A program made the translations under genes and the position numbers. A stretch of 64,000 nucleotides of DNA from Halorussus pelagicus (lineage in GTDB: Archaea; Halobacteriota; Halobacteria; Halobacteriales; Haladaptataceae): contig NZ_CP035119.1 of NCBI RefSeq assembly GCF_004087835.1, forward strand, positions 1,116,001 through 1,180,000, written 5' to 3'. Below, in pieces: positions 7,452 through 15,541 of this stretch. Position 1 is the stretch's first letter. The number at the start of each line of letters is the position of its first letter. Under the pieces are notes generated by a model that was not told where the DNA came from, ran no database searches, and was given only the letters and a program-made list of their open reading frames with translations.

Positions 7452-8663
7452 TCAGCCCGACCGCGGAGCCTCGGACAGTTCCGCGTAGGGCGTGAATCCG
7501 TCGTCGGGCGTCACCAACCCCGACTGGAGCGCACACGCCGCCGCGCCGAGACCCCGCGACGACAGCGGACCGCGCCGCACGCACCGGAACGCAATGTTCT
7601 TGGCGGCGTTGTAGTCGTCGTGGGCCGACGCCTCGCACTTCAAGCACTCGAACTGGTTGTCCTCCAGATTCCGATTCTGCGGATGAGTGAACCCACACTC
7701 CATGCAGCGCTGGCTGGTATACTCGGGGTTCACCTCAACGACCGCGATGTCGCGCTCGGCGGCGCGGTACTCCACGAACGAGAGAAGTCGCCCGAAGAGC
7801 CACTCGTGGTACGGGTCGGCCTCGGGAAGCAGGTCGATGGCCTCGTCGAGTTCGCCGAAGGCGACCAGTTCGCAGTCGTACTGCTCGGCCTCGGCGACGA
7901 TGCCGTTGGCGACCTCATGGAGGCGCTGGCGGACGAAGCGGTCGGTTCGGTTGCCCGCCTGCCGGAGGGTCCGAGCGGCGCTCCGGGTACCCGTAGCTTC
8001 GAGCGAAGCCTGCACTCGCTCGAACTCCTCGCGGCGGTGGTTCAGTTCGCCCGCGTCGAAAAAGCGCGCGGTGCTAGTAACGGCAAGGTTCTCGACGCCC
8101 AGATCGACGCCGAGGACCGTCGCGCCCTCCGTCGGCGGGTCGATTGCGGGCCGGGGCGTCCGAAAGCCCAGATGGAAGGTGAACTCGCCGTCGCGGTAGT
8201 GGAGGGTACTCTTGGCGGGTTCCCAGTCCTCGTCGTCGAGGTAGCGCGACTGGTAGCCGTCGTCTGCGGGGAGTTTCAGGTCGCACCGGACGCGCTCGCC
8301 CGTCGTCGTGAGGCTGACGGTCCGGTCGTCGAACACCGTCATCGTCCGGGTGTCGAACGCGACGGTCGGACTCGTGAACTCGGGCTTGGCTGCGTCACGC
8401 TGGTGGGCGCGCTTAATCGCCTCTGCCGCGCGGTGGGTCGCCAACACCGCGTGCTGGCTCCCGAGGTCGGTCTCCTCGCGCAAGCGGTCGTACGCGAGTT
8501 GCTGGACTTCGCTTCGCGTGTGACAGACACCCCACGCCTCGTTGACCGCGAGTTGGCACCCGCGTTTCCACGCTTCGACCAACTCTCGCAGCCGTGGGGC
8601 GTCAGTCGGAGACACGGAGAGTCCGGTGACTGCGGTCCGTCTGCAATATTCGGTGTCTGCCAC
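7452..8663 (-). CDS. tnpB: IS200/IS605-family TnpB (RNA-guided nuclease), stand-alone
   Basis: A 403-residue TnpB. The GTG at 8661-8663 is taken as the start because it begins just before the conserved region; longer in-frame extensions read through non-coding DNA. The RuvC-like catalytic acids are all present: D187 (GVDLGVENLAV), E271 (AFGELDEAI) and D350 (DDYNAAKNI). The zinc ribbon is intact (C320, C323, C340, C343). No tnpA lies beside it, so it is an IS1341-type element mobilised in trans if at all. TnpB proteins are guided by an omegaRNA derived from the 3' end of the gene and element, which would place it around 7363-7500, next to the ATP-grasp promoter. The exact element ends could not be located. 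Confidence 0.9.
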   Translation of the reverse strand: MADTEYCRRTAVTGLSVSPTDAPRLRELVEAWKRGCQLAVNEAWGVCHTRSEVQQLAYDRLREETDLGSQHAVLATHRAAEAIKRAHQRDAAKPEFTSPTVAFDTRTMTVFDDRTVSLTTTGERVRCDLKLPADDGYQSRYLDDEDWEPAKSTLHYRDGEFTFHLGFRTPRPAIDPPTEGATVLGVDLGVENLAVTSTARFFDAGELNHRREEFERVQASLEATGTRSAARTLRQAGNRTDRFVRQRLHEVANGIVAEAEQYDCELVAFGELDEAIDLLPEADPYHEWLFGRLLSFVEYRAAERDIAVVEVNPEYTSQRCMECGFTHPQNRNLEDNQFECLKCEASAHDDYNAAKNIAFRCVRRGPLSSRGLGAAACALQSGLVTPDDGFTPYAELSEAPRSG

Positions 8664-8870
8664 GTTGTACGTGACTGTCTCCGGGGGCCTCTTGAATACT
8701 TTGGCTTGGCCGCAAGAGATAAGACTACTCGCCAGAGGGGTCGTGAAACCGGGTGAGAAACCGCCAGTGAGAGGCAGTCGTCGGGACCAGTGCTGACCGC
8801 TCTGTCGGCGCTCCGAACGCCACCGACGCCGAACCCCACTGTTAATACTCTGCCACGGATACGCATACGC

Positions 8871-10055
8871 ATGAGAAGCTTCACGGTCGGTCGGGCGTTC
8901 GGCATCCCGATCAAACTCGACTTGACGTTCCTGCTCATCCTGCCGGTGTTCGCGTGGCTCATCGGCTCGCAGGTGGGAACGCTGGTCGGGAGCCTCAACA
9001 TGCTTTGGGGCACGAGTCTGGATAGCACGGCGCTGACCACCGGGAATCTCCAGTGGATACTCGGTACCGCCGCGGCGGTCGGCCTGTTCGTCGGCGTCGT
9101 CCTCCACGAACTCGGCCACTCGCTGGTCGCCATGCGGTACGGCTTCCCCATCGAGTCCATCACGCTCTGGATTTTCGGCGGTATCGCTCGACTGACCGAG
9201 ACGCCCGAGGAGTGGAAACAGGAGTTCACCATCGCTATCGCCGGTCCCGCAGTCAGCATCGCGCTCGGCGTCGTCTCCTACCTTCTCGTCCTCGTGACCG
9301 GCGGAGTGCCGACCGTCCAGTTCGTCTTCGGCTACCTCGCGCTGATGAACCTCGCGCTGGCGGCGTTCAACCTCCTGCCGGGCTTCCCGATGGACGGCGG
9401 GCGCGTCCTCCGGGCGCTACTGGCGCGAAACCGGCCGTTCGCCGATGCGACCCAGACCGCCGCGGAAGTCGGAAAGCTGTTCGCCATCGTCCTCGGTCTG
9501 GTCGGTCTGTTCAGCGCGAACCTCCTCCTTGCGGGCATCGCCTTCTTCATCTACATCGGGGCGACCAGCGAGGCCCAACAGACCGTGATGAACGCCGCGT
9601 TTCGAGACGTGCGCGTCCGAGACGTGATGACCCACGCAGACGACCTCGAAACGGTCGCGCCCGACACCTCCGTCGCCGAGTTGATGGAGACGATGTTCCG
9701 CCAGCGCCACACCGGCTACCCCGTCTTGGAGAACGGCGAGTTGGTCGGTATGGTGACCCTCGACGACGCCCGACGGGTCTCGGAAGTCGAACGCGACGCC
9801 TACACGGTCCGGGACGTGATGTCCAGTGATTTGAAGACGGTTCCGGCCTCAGACGACGCGATGAGCGCGTTCGAGCGGATACAGCAACACGGCATCGGTC
9901 GCCTGCTGGTCATCGACGCCGACGGCGAACTCGCGGGACTGATTTCCCGGACCGACCTGATGACCGCCTTCGACATCATCCAGAAGAGCGGCCGGGCCGA
10001 CCGCGTCACGCCGAGCGAACAGCCAGTGCGAGAGACCGAACGGGCCTCCCGATAA
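8871..10055 (+). CDS. site-2-type M50 protease with two CBS domains
   Basis: A 394-residue membrane protease. The ATG at 8871 is preferred over a far upstream start because a TATA-like gttaatact lies at 8841-8849, about 27 bases before it. Around six hydrophobic segments are seen. The zinc motif HELGH is at 79-83, and NLLPGFPMDGGR (167-178) supplies the third ligand. From about residue 237 a CBS pair follows (RDVMTHADDLETV and RDVMSSDLKTV), which in this subfamily binds an adenine nucleotide and is thought to regulate cleavage. The substrate is unknown. The stop codon overlaps the next gene's ATG by one base, so the SRAP gene is translationally coupled. Confidence 0.92.
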   Translation: MRSFTVGRAFGIPIKLDLTFLLILPVFAWLIGSQVGTLVGSLNMLWGTSLDSTALTTGNLQWILGTAAAVGLFVGVVLHELGHSLVAMRYGFPIESITLWIFGGIARLTETPEEWKQEFTIAIAGPAVSIALGVVSYLLVLVTGGVPTVQFVFGYLALMNLALAAFNLLPGFPMDGGRVLRALLARNRPFADATQTAAEVGKLFAIVLGLVGLFSANLLLAGIAFFIYIGATSEAQQTVMNAAFRDVRVRDVMTHADDLETVAPDTSVAELMETMFRQRHTGYPVLENGELVGMVTLDDARRVSEVERDAYTVRDVMSSDLKTVPASDDAMSAFERIQQHGIGRLLVIDADGELAGLISRTDLMTAFDIIQKSGRADRVTPSEQPVRETERASR

Positions 10056-10744
10056 TGTGTGGACGAACCTCACTGTTCGCCGACCCGGAACTGGTCCGCG
10101 AGCGATTCGACGCCGAACCGACGCGCCCGCTCGAACCGCGATACAACGTCTCGCCGGGGCAAGACCACCCCGTAGTCCGCAACGACGACCCCGACGCCAT
10201 CCGGTTTCCGACGTGGGGGCTGGTGCCGTCGTGGAGCGACGACTCGCCCTCGTCGGGCCACATCAACGCCCGCGCCGAGACGCTGGCCGAGAAGCCGAGT
10301 TTCCGCGAAGCGTTCGCCGAACGCCGGTGTCTCGTCCTCGCGGACGGCTTCTACGACTGGAAGCCGACTCCGACCGGAAAACAGCCCTACCGAATCGAGC
10401 GCGAGGACCGCGCCCCCTTCGCGTTCGCCGGACTCTGGGAACCGCTCGAAGACGGGCCGGACGACCGGAACGCGACGTTCACCATCGTCACGACCGAACC
10501 GAACGCGGTGGTCTCGGAGGTCCACCACCGAATGCCCGTGATGCTCTCGCCGGGCGAAGAACGGCGGTGGCTCGACGCCGACTCGGAGTCAGACCTCGCC
10601 GACCTGCTCGACCCGTATCCCGCCGCGGAGATGCACGCCTACCCGGTCTCGTCGGGAGTCAACGACCCCGCAAACGACGGTCCGGAACTAATCGAGGAGG
10701 TCCCCGCGGAGGAGGACGTACAGACCGGACTGGACGAGTTCTAA
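10055..10744 (+). CDS. SRAP-family abasic-site DNA-protein crosslink protein (YedK/HMCES-like)
   Basis: A 229-residue SOS-response-associated peptidase (SRAP) domain protein. The catalytic Cys2 becomes the N-terminal residue after Met removal (MCGRTSLF). Further family markers are N31 in RYNVSPGQ, WGLVPSW (55-61), INARAET (70-76, with the catalytic Glu), GFYDW (98-102) and HRMPVML around 158-164. Known members (YedK, HMCES) crosslink to abasic sites in single-stranded DNA and so shield them. All key residues are present, so activity is expected. It overlaps the upstream M50-CBS gene by one base, although no functional link between them is known. Confidence 0.92.
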   Translation: MCGRTSLFADPELVRERFDAEPTRPLEPRYNVSPGQDHPVVRNDDPDAIRFPTWGLVPSWSDDSPSSGHINARAETLAEKPSFREAFAERRCLVLADGFYDWKPTPTGKQPYRIEREDRAPFAFAGLWEPLEDGPDDRNATFTIVTTEPNAVVSEVHHRMPVMLSPGEERRWLDADSESDLADLLDPYPAAEMHAYPVSSGVNDPANDGPELIEEVPAEEDVQTGLDEF

Positions 10745-11059
10745 GCCGCGACTCACGGTTCGACTCGAAAGGAAAGGTTGCAGAGTTCACGGCCGCCGGA
10801 ACGAGAACTTTCGCGGGAGGGTTGGTGACACGACGACGGGAGGCCAGCCCGCCACCAGAGCCTCCGGCATCGCCGGGGGTGGGCCGTCTGCTTGCACGTC
10901 ACGCCCGAGCCGTCGGGCGCATCTACGGCCGACGGCCGGTTCGGACTTTGTTATGGGCCGGGTTCCTCGCGGAAGGAGACAATTGTACACCAATTAGACG
11001 AGGTCTGAAGCCGTTTCGCAACGGTCGAAACGATTGTCGGGATGTAACATCTTCGAGTT
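10745..11059. other. gene-free interval, partly structured (possible ncRNA)
   Basis: This 315-base interval contains no convincing protein gene. The middle part, about 10838-10940, is GC-rich and holds several perfect stems: GGAGGC (10839-10844) with GCCTCC (10860-10865); CCGGC-ATC-GCCGG (10864-10876), which is an alternative to the first stem because they overlap; and CCGTCGG (10910-10916) with CCGACGG (10929-10935). Haloarchaeal spacers are usually less GC-rich, so a structured RNA is possible. I looked for the conserved blocks of RNase P RNA and SRP RNA and did not find them. Confidence 0.3.
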
Positions 11060-11866
11060 CTACGAGCTAATTACGAACTCTTTGAGTTTCGTCTTCTGAA
11101 TCTTTCCGAAGTCCGCTTTTCGGTGACAGCTAATGCAGAGGGACACGACATTATCGAGAAAGTGAGCGTCTTCTTTCTTGTGGTTATCAGACTCTGCAAA
11201 TAATCGGACAGGAATGATGTGATGAACGTCCGGATTTCGACCGATTTCGTCTTTTGGCTTCGAACAGCGTGCGCATTCGTAGCCATCACGTTCGAGAGCT
11301 TGGCGACGTGTTGCATTCCAACCGCTTCCGTACGAGCCGTTTCCTCCACCTTTCCAGTTGGGATGACCAGATTGGGTGAACTGTTCGGAGAGCCAATCGG
11401 TCCGGCACTCCTCGCTACAAAGAACGACATTCCCGGATATTTCGCTCGGATACCGGGCAAGAGAGCTATCGCAAACTTCGCAGTTTAGCTGTCTTTTTCC
11501 ACACTTCCATCGTGGATTCTGCTCACCTCGTAACTCGGGCACATCACGCCACGATTCGTTTTCAACGCAGTCCGAACAGTACAGTCCCTCTTTTGCTGAT
11601 TCGTAATACTGGAAGCTTTCGCCACAGAGGAGACAGTCAGTCGATTGTTTCTTACCGCGATAGTTCGGGTTCGACTTCCCCTCAAACGATTGTGACTGCT
11701 GTCGGCAGTTCTCGGAGCAGTATTTATTTTCGTACTCACAGTAGAAGTCGATTTCACAGTTCGAACATGTGCGGTTCGGGAGCGTATTTCCATGTGTTCG
11801 GCTATGATGTACTTTCATGCCACGCTGCGTTTCGAACTCGTCACCACATGTTGGACAGGAGTGCAT
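11060..11866 (-). CDS. HNH endonuclease with multiple zinc fingers
   Basis: A 268-residue protein. It begins with a C2H2-type finger (CPTCGDEF ... HSRTH), followed by several paired CxxC knuckles (CSNC 34-37, CLLC 78-81, CEVC 129-132) and two NPxW/PNW-like DNA-binding motifs (NPRW, HPNWKG) like those of NUMOD/homing-endonuclease proteins. The HNH nuclease is at the C-terminus: CARC (198-201), DVHHIIPV (213-220), N239 and CISCH (244-248). Base composition is clearly lower in GC than the surrounding genes, which suggests transfer. It starts about 110 bases from the 3' end of tRNA-His and is probably a selfish or element-derived nuclease. Confidence 0.85.
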   Translation of the reverse strand: MHSCPTCGDEFETQRGMKVHHSRTHGNTLPNRTCSNCEIDFYCEYENKYCSENCRQQSQSFEGKSNPNYRGKKQSTDCLLCGESFQYYESAKEGLYCSDCVENESWRDVPELRGEQNPRWKCGKRQLNCEVCDSSLARYPSEISGNVVLCSEECRTDWLSEQFTQSGHPNWKGGGNGSYGSGWNATRRQALERDGYECARCSKPKDEIGRNPDVHHIIPVRLFAESDNHKKEDAHFLDNVVSLCISCHRKADFGKIQKTKLKEFVISS

Positions 11867-11975
11867 CAGTTGTAGTCTATTTAGTCACTATAGTCATAAA
11901 TAAATGTACGACTCATCATCGCTTTCGGTTAACGAATCAAAGAACAGCCCGCGAATAATGTTAGAAAATTTAACA

Positions 11976-12049
11976 GTCCAGGTGCGAGAATCGAACCCGC
12001 GTCTCAGCCTCCACAAGGCTGAAGGATGGTCCACTACCCCAACCCGGAC
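11976..12049 (-). tRNA. tRNA-His (GTG anticodon)
   Basis: A 74-base cloverleaf on the minus strand. The acceptor has eight pairs, including an encoded extra G at position -1 opposite C73, the hallmark of tRNA-His. The anticodon stem CAGCC/GGCTG holds the loop TTGTGGA, giving anticodon GTG. The T arm is GCGGG-TTCGATT-CTCGC. No intron and no encoded CCA are seen. It lies between the HNH gene and a DUF5814-type gene. Confidence 0.95.
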
Positions 12050-12188
12050 ACGCACTTACTGGTAGTAGCTCGCAATTAAAATACGTTACGACTCTCTGCG
12101 ATACTGCCAGACGGTGACAGTCTCCAGTCGAAATCGGGGGCTGCCGACGACACGCTTTTTAGCGCCAGCGCCCAACTGCGGGGCAAGC

Positions 12189-12644
12189 GTGGCCATCACG
12201 GACAAAATCTACGTCAAAAACCACCGCCAAATCGGGTCGCAGTTGGAGACCAACATCCCGAAAGGCGCGTTCAAGGGCGCGACCCTCGACATGCTGTTTC
12301 AGGGCGAGAACCTCGCGCAGTTGGACGACACGACTCAGGAGCGGATACTCGATTTCGCGGAGGACTTTCTGGATTGTGACTGCCAGAGCAACCCGTACTG
12401 TGGCTGTCCCGAGCGCAAGTTCATGCGCTATCTCCTCGACCTGCGCGAGCAGGGACTGGGTCCCGAGGCTATCGTGGACGTGATGACCGACGACTACATG
12501 GTGTACGCCTACCCCGGCGACGTGCTGTCGTTCCTCGACAACTCGGTGCGGACGCTGGAAGCCGTCGAGGAGTTGGCGAGCGTCGAGGGGAACAGTGAGA
12601 TGGAGTCGAACGCGAGACGGAAGAAGAACCAGCTTTCTAATTAG
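12189..12644 (+). CDS. DUF5814-type haloarchaeal protein
   Basis: A 151-residue protein. The GTG at 12189 (VAITDKIYVKNHRQIGSQ) is chosen because the conserved sequence starts there and a TATA-like ctttttag lies about 20-28 bases upstream; the longer ATG ORF from 12114 covers that promoter. A cysteine cluster CDCQSNPYCGC near residue 78 suggests a metal site. I recognise the family as a haloarchaeal conserved one (DUF5814, from memory). Its function is unknown. The last 15 residues are basic and polar (ARRKKNQLSN) and may be a variable tail. Confidence 0.75.
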   Translation: MAITDKIYVKNHRQIGSQLETNIPKGAFKGATLDMLFQGENLAQLDDTTQERILDFAEDFLDCDCQSNPYCGCPERKFMRYLLDLREQGLGPEAIVDVMTDDYMVYAYPGDVLSFLDNSVRTLEAVEELASVEGNSEMESNARRKKNQLSN

Positions 12645-12654
12645 AAGATTATGG

Positions 12655-13758
12655 TTAGAAATTCACACTAATATAATTATAGTTGCAGTAGTTGTTGAAG
12701 TCAAAGGTACTAAACTTAGGGTAGAAGTTGATCGTCGCAGCAGACACACTAATCGCAGTAATGATCGTTTTCAACTCAATCCCAATTTCGTAAGTACCAG
12801 GTTCAACATTTCGGAAGAGAGAACCTGAATTTCCGCCAGGGCCTGGATTACTAGGAGAGTATTGCTTGTTTATCGAACGCGCTTCCGCTATCTTCGACAT
12901 GTCTATAATTTCATGTCTCTTTTTATTATCTGTTCCTTTTTTCTTTATGTATCCATTAAAGTCGAGAGTTGCATCTGCAATCACTGCAGTTATTATCCCG
13001 TTCAGAACCCCATTAAATGATATTTCAATCGTTCCACTATCTTCTATCTTCACATCTTGATAAACCTTAGCGTAGGCGCCTACATTATAACTCGCGTATC
13101 GAGCACTCACAGCAGACCCGACCTTATTCTCTCCGACGTTATATTTCGACTCAGCAGGTGCAGTGACAGGGTTCGTAGTACCAAGGTATCGGCTATTTCC
13201 GCCACTTGCCGTTCCAATTGATAGTCCTTCCCCTTTCGCCAATGAGGGAAGAGAAGATGCGGTCGTAACAGTCGTATTAGCCGGACTCTTTTCCTCAATC
13301 TTCCGAAGCTTTTCCTGAGAAGATGATTTGGCGGTTTGAACCATTTCATCGGTCAATACAAAGCGGAAGCGTTTTTTCCCGAAAAGAACCAGAACTTCTT
13401 GATCACTAACAGCCGATATTAAGGTCGTCGAATATCCATCATTGAACTGAATGGTTTCAACCTGAATAGTCTCATATCCTTCGGATTTTACTGATGAGAC
13501 CTTTTGTTTGTGTTTTTCATTAAACAGAATTGTTTCTCCATCAGAAATCACTGTCATTCTCTCTATCGATGGCTTTCCATGTTTTTTGACTAATTTTTGG
13601 AATTCTTTCTCTAACTTTTCTTTTGCTCTTTCAGTTATTTCTCTTGCTGCTGACATACCGGGAATACTCATTGCAGCGATGCCAACGCCAGCACTTTTAA
13701 TAACTTTCCTTCTTGTTTGGTTCTTTCCAAAAATATCTGAAAACTGTAGCCCCTGCAA
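12655..13758 (-). CDS. secreted protein of unknown function, Tat-type signal
   Basis: An AT-rich gene for about 367 residues (385 if the TTG at 13812 is used). The shorter TTG start at 13758 is favoured because TATA-like sequences (13782-13799) lie inside the longer version; both are uncertain. The N-terminus holds TRRKVIKSAGVGIAAMSIPG, a twin-arginine signal. A Lys/Glu-rich helical stretch follows, then Thr/Ser-rich and beta-strand-rich regions (VYQDVKIEDSGTIEISFNGV). The C-terminal part looks like a beta-sandwich. No family is recognised. It is divergent from a small two-helix membrane protein gene, and its base composition differs sharply from the host core, suggesting transfer. Confidence 0.65.
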   Translation of the reverse strand: MQGLQFSDIFGKNQTRRKVIKSAGVGIAAMSIPGMSAAREITERAKEKLEKEFQKLVKKHGKPSIERMTVISDGETILFNEKHKQKVSSVKSEGYETIQVETIQFNDGYSTTLISAVSDQEVLVLFGKKRFRFVLTDEMVQTAKSSSQEKLRKIEEKSPANTTVTTASSLPSLAKGEGLSIGTASGGNSRYLGTTNPVTAPAESKYNVGENKVGSAVSARYASYNVGAYAKVYQDVKIEDSGTIEISFNGVLNGIITAVIADATLDFNGYIKKKGTDNKKRHEIIDMSKIAEARSINKQYSPSNPGPGGNSGSLFRNVEPGTYEIGIELKTIITAISVSAATINFYPKFSTFDFNNYCNYNYISVNF

Positions 13759-13846
13759 TAAAATAGTTTCTATTGACAGGAAGTATAATGTACTATATAC
13801 ATATTCAACCAAAATTTATTTATTTAGAGAAAGACTCTCTAGTCCT

Positions 13847-14035
13847 ATGGGAAAATCAAGTGACTCATCAGTCTTGTGGACATACATTACCATATTTTGT
13901 TTATCTTTTATAATAATATACATAGTTGCCGGTATTTTCGCAGGTGTAAGTGCAGGTTTGAATCTTATCGCGGTTATTTTATCAATATCATTTTCTTTTA
14001 TTACGGTTTATCTATATACGGTTTTTTATAATTAG
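13847..14035 (+). CDS. small membrane protein of unknown function
   Basis: A 62-residue protein starting MGKSSDSSVLW, consisting of two hydrophobic segments (YITIFCLSFIIIYIVAGIFA and LNLIAVILSISFSFITVYLY) joined by a short loop. An AT-rich promoter (aaaatttatttattta, 13811-13826) precedes it. It is divergent from the Tat-signal protein gene and shares its low GC, so the two probably arrived together. No homology can be named. Confidence 0.5.
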   Translation: MGKSSDSSVLWTYITIFCLSFIIIYIVAGIFAGVSAGLNLIAVILSISFSFITVYLYTVFYN

Positions 14036-14069
14036 CATGGGGTAGAGTTTATCTGTAAGTATATTTTAG

Positions 14070-14480
14070 CTATCCGAGCCGATAGGTCTCGTCGCCGTCG
14101 AGGTCGTCGTCGAGTTCATCGAGGTGGACGACCTCCTCGGCGTCGTCGCTCTCTTCGACCTTTTCCTGAAGCCGATTGGCGTACTGCTTGTACTCCTGTA
14201 ACTGCTCGCGGAGGTGTTCGGCTTCCAGTTCGAGTCGTTCGTGTTCGCGGACGAAGCTCTTGGGCACCTCGACTTTCGGCGGGAACTCGCTTCCCTCGGT
14301 CTCATCGCCGCGCTCGGCGTCGGGGACGACTGAAACCCGGCCGTCATGGGCGACGAGGGTGTCCACGTAGTCGCGGAACACCGCCGACAGCGAGATATCT
14401 CGCTCCTCGGCTATCTCCCGGAGAGTCTCGAAGGAGTCCTCGTTGACCCGGAACGAGATCGTCTTGTTCTTGTTACCCAT
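14070..14480 (-). CDS. ribbon-helix-helix protein with C-terminal coiled coil
   Basis: A 136-residue protein; the ATG at 14480 (MGNKNKTISFRVNEDSFETL) is preferred over an upstream one at 14516. The first 45 residues form a ribbon-helix-helix domain (KTISFRVNEDSFETLREIAE, then SLSAVFRDYVDTLV). From about 80 to 115 there is a heptad-rich helix (FVREHERLELEAEHLREQLQ), and the tail is acidic. The expected role is a dimeric DNA-binding regulator. It is divergent from the MscS-type channel gene, so it may act on that promoter, but no operator was identified. Confidence 0.75.
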   Translation of the reverse strand: MGNKNKTISFRVNEDSFETLREIAEERDISLSAVFRDYVDTLVAHDGRVSVVPDAERGDETEGSEFPPKVEVPKSFVREHERLELEAEHLREQLQEYKQYANRLQEKVEESDDAEEVVHLDELDDDLDGDETYRLG

Positions 14481-14606
14481 CTTGGTGATACGTCTCGCGC
14501 GATACCACTTAAGCATTGGTCGGAGATTGGCGAAGCGAGCGGCCCGCGGAGACCCACGTCCGTCTTCCGGCCAGATTTTATACGGATTCGCGTCGTCGTC
14601 CTCGGA

Positions 14607-15428
14607 GTGACGACGCCAGCGGTGCCACTCGCCCTGCTACAGGTCGATTTCTCGGACCGCCCGCTCGGCGGCTATCTCGAACTCCTTCGGGACCTCGCGG
14701 TGTTGGTCGTCCTGTTTGCCGTACTGTACGCGGTCGGGCGACGCGTCGTTCTCCCGATAGCCGAGCGCGCGCTCGCCACCCAGCACATTCCGGAGACGGT
14801 CGCCAGCGCGCTGGTGAAGATGCTCCACGTCGTCGTGGTGCTGACCGCGCTCCGACTCGCGCTCGACACCACCGACTACGGCTACCTGTTGTCGCTTCCG
14901 CCGACAGTCGTCGCCGCGCTGACGGTCGCGGTCGGGTTCGCCAGTCGGGACATCGCGGCGAACCTCGTCGGCGGCGTCTTCATCGTGACCGACCCGAAGT
15001 TCAACATCGGCGACTGGATTCGCTGGCAGGACAAGGAGGGCGTTATCGAGGACATCAGCTTTCGGGTGACGCGGGTCAGAACCTTCGACAACGAGCTGCT
15101 GACCGTGCCCAACTCCCAACTGGCGACCAACGTCGTGGTCAACGCCGTCGCCAAGTCGCCGCGCCGAATCTCTCACACGTTCCACGTCGGCGACGACGCC
15201 GACCTCGGCGAAGTCGCGTCCATCCTCGTCGAGGAGGCCAAAGCCAGCGAGAACGTCCTCGACCGGCCGACGCCGACGGTCCGCGTGGTCGAACTCGACA
15301 ACGGCCGCGCGGGGGTGCAGGCCCGCTACTGGATAGACCAACCCTCGCGGGAGGCGTTCGTCACTATCCGGTCGAACTACTTCCAGCGTGTGAATCGCCG
15401 GTTGAACGAGGCAGACATCGATAGATGA
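14607..15428 (+). CDS. MscS-family mechanosensitive channel
   Basis: A 273-residue MscS-type channel. GTG at 14607 is chosen because a TATA-like attttatac (14575-14583) lies about 27 bases upstream. Three hydrophobic segments precede the pore helix and beta domain; the signature is VAVGFASRDIAANLVGGVFI followed by FNIGDWIRW and TVPNSQLATNVVVN. Such channels open under membrane tension and release solutes on osmotic downshock. The downstream secreted-protein gene's long ORF overlaps its stop by four bases, but a separate internal start is more likely there. Confidence 0.9.
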   Translation: MTTPAVPLALLQVDFSDRPLGGYLELLRDLAVLVVLFAVLYAVGRRVVLPIAERALATQHIPETVASALVKMLHVVVVLTALRLALDTTDYGYLLSLPPTVVAALTVAVGFASRDIAANLVGGVFIVTDPKFNIGDWIRWQDKEGVIEDISFRVTRVRTFDNELLTVPNSQLATNVVVNAVAKSPRRISHTFHVGDDADLGEVASILVEEAKASENVLDRPTPTVRVVELDNGRAGVQARYWIDQPSREAFVTIRSNYFQRVNRRLNEADIDR

Positions 15429-15541
15429 CCACAATCCCAAGAAATAAACTAAATAATTTTATTAGAATAGGCTATTATATAATTCTAGGTGACAAAGAAT
15501 TTATTAACCCATGTTTCTTAGTTCGGTTTGTGGTTAGAAAG

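Larger units (their letters stand above)
7363..8790 (-). mobile_element. IS1341-type element carrying only tnpB (ends approximate)
   Basis: The tnpB gene with about 90 bases downstream and 100-130 bases upstream that contain no other gene. IS605-family elements lack inverted repeats and end in short hairpins; I could not recognise the end hairpins with certainty, so the limits are outer bounds set by neighbouring genes. The element sits between the peptide-ligase operon and the M50-CBS gene. Confidence 0.45.

Noticed and set aside
10838-10940. RNase P RNA or SRP RNA
   Set aside because: The conserved core sequences of both RNAs could not be found on either strand.
13508-13846. Upstream part of the 13508-14035 plus-strand open frame
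   Set aside because: It is antisense to the exported-protein gene; only the segment from the ATG at 13847, after an AT-rich promoter, looks real.
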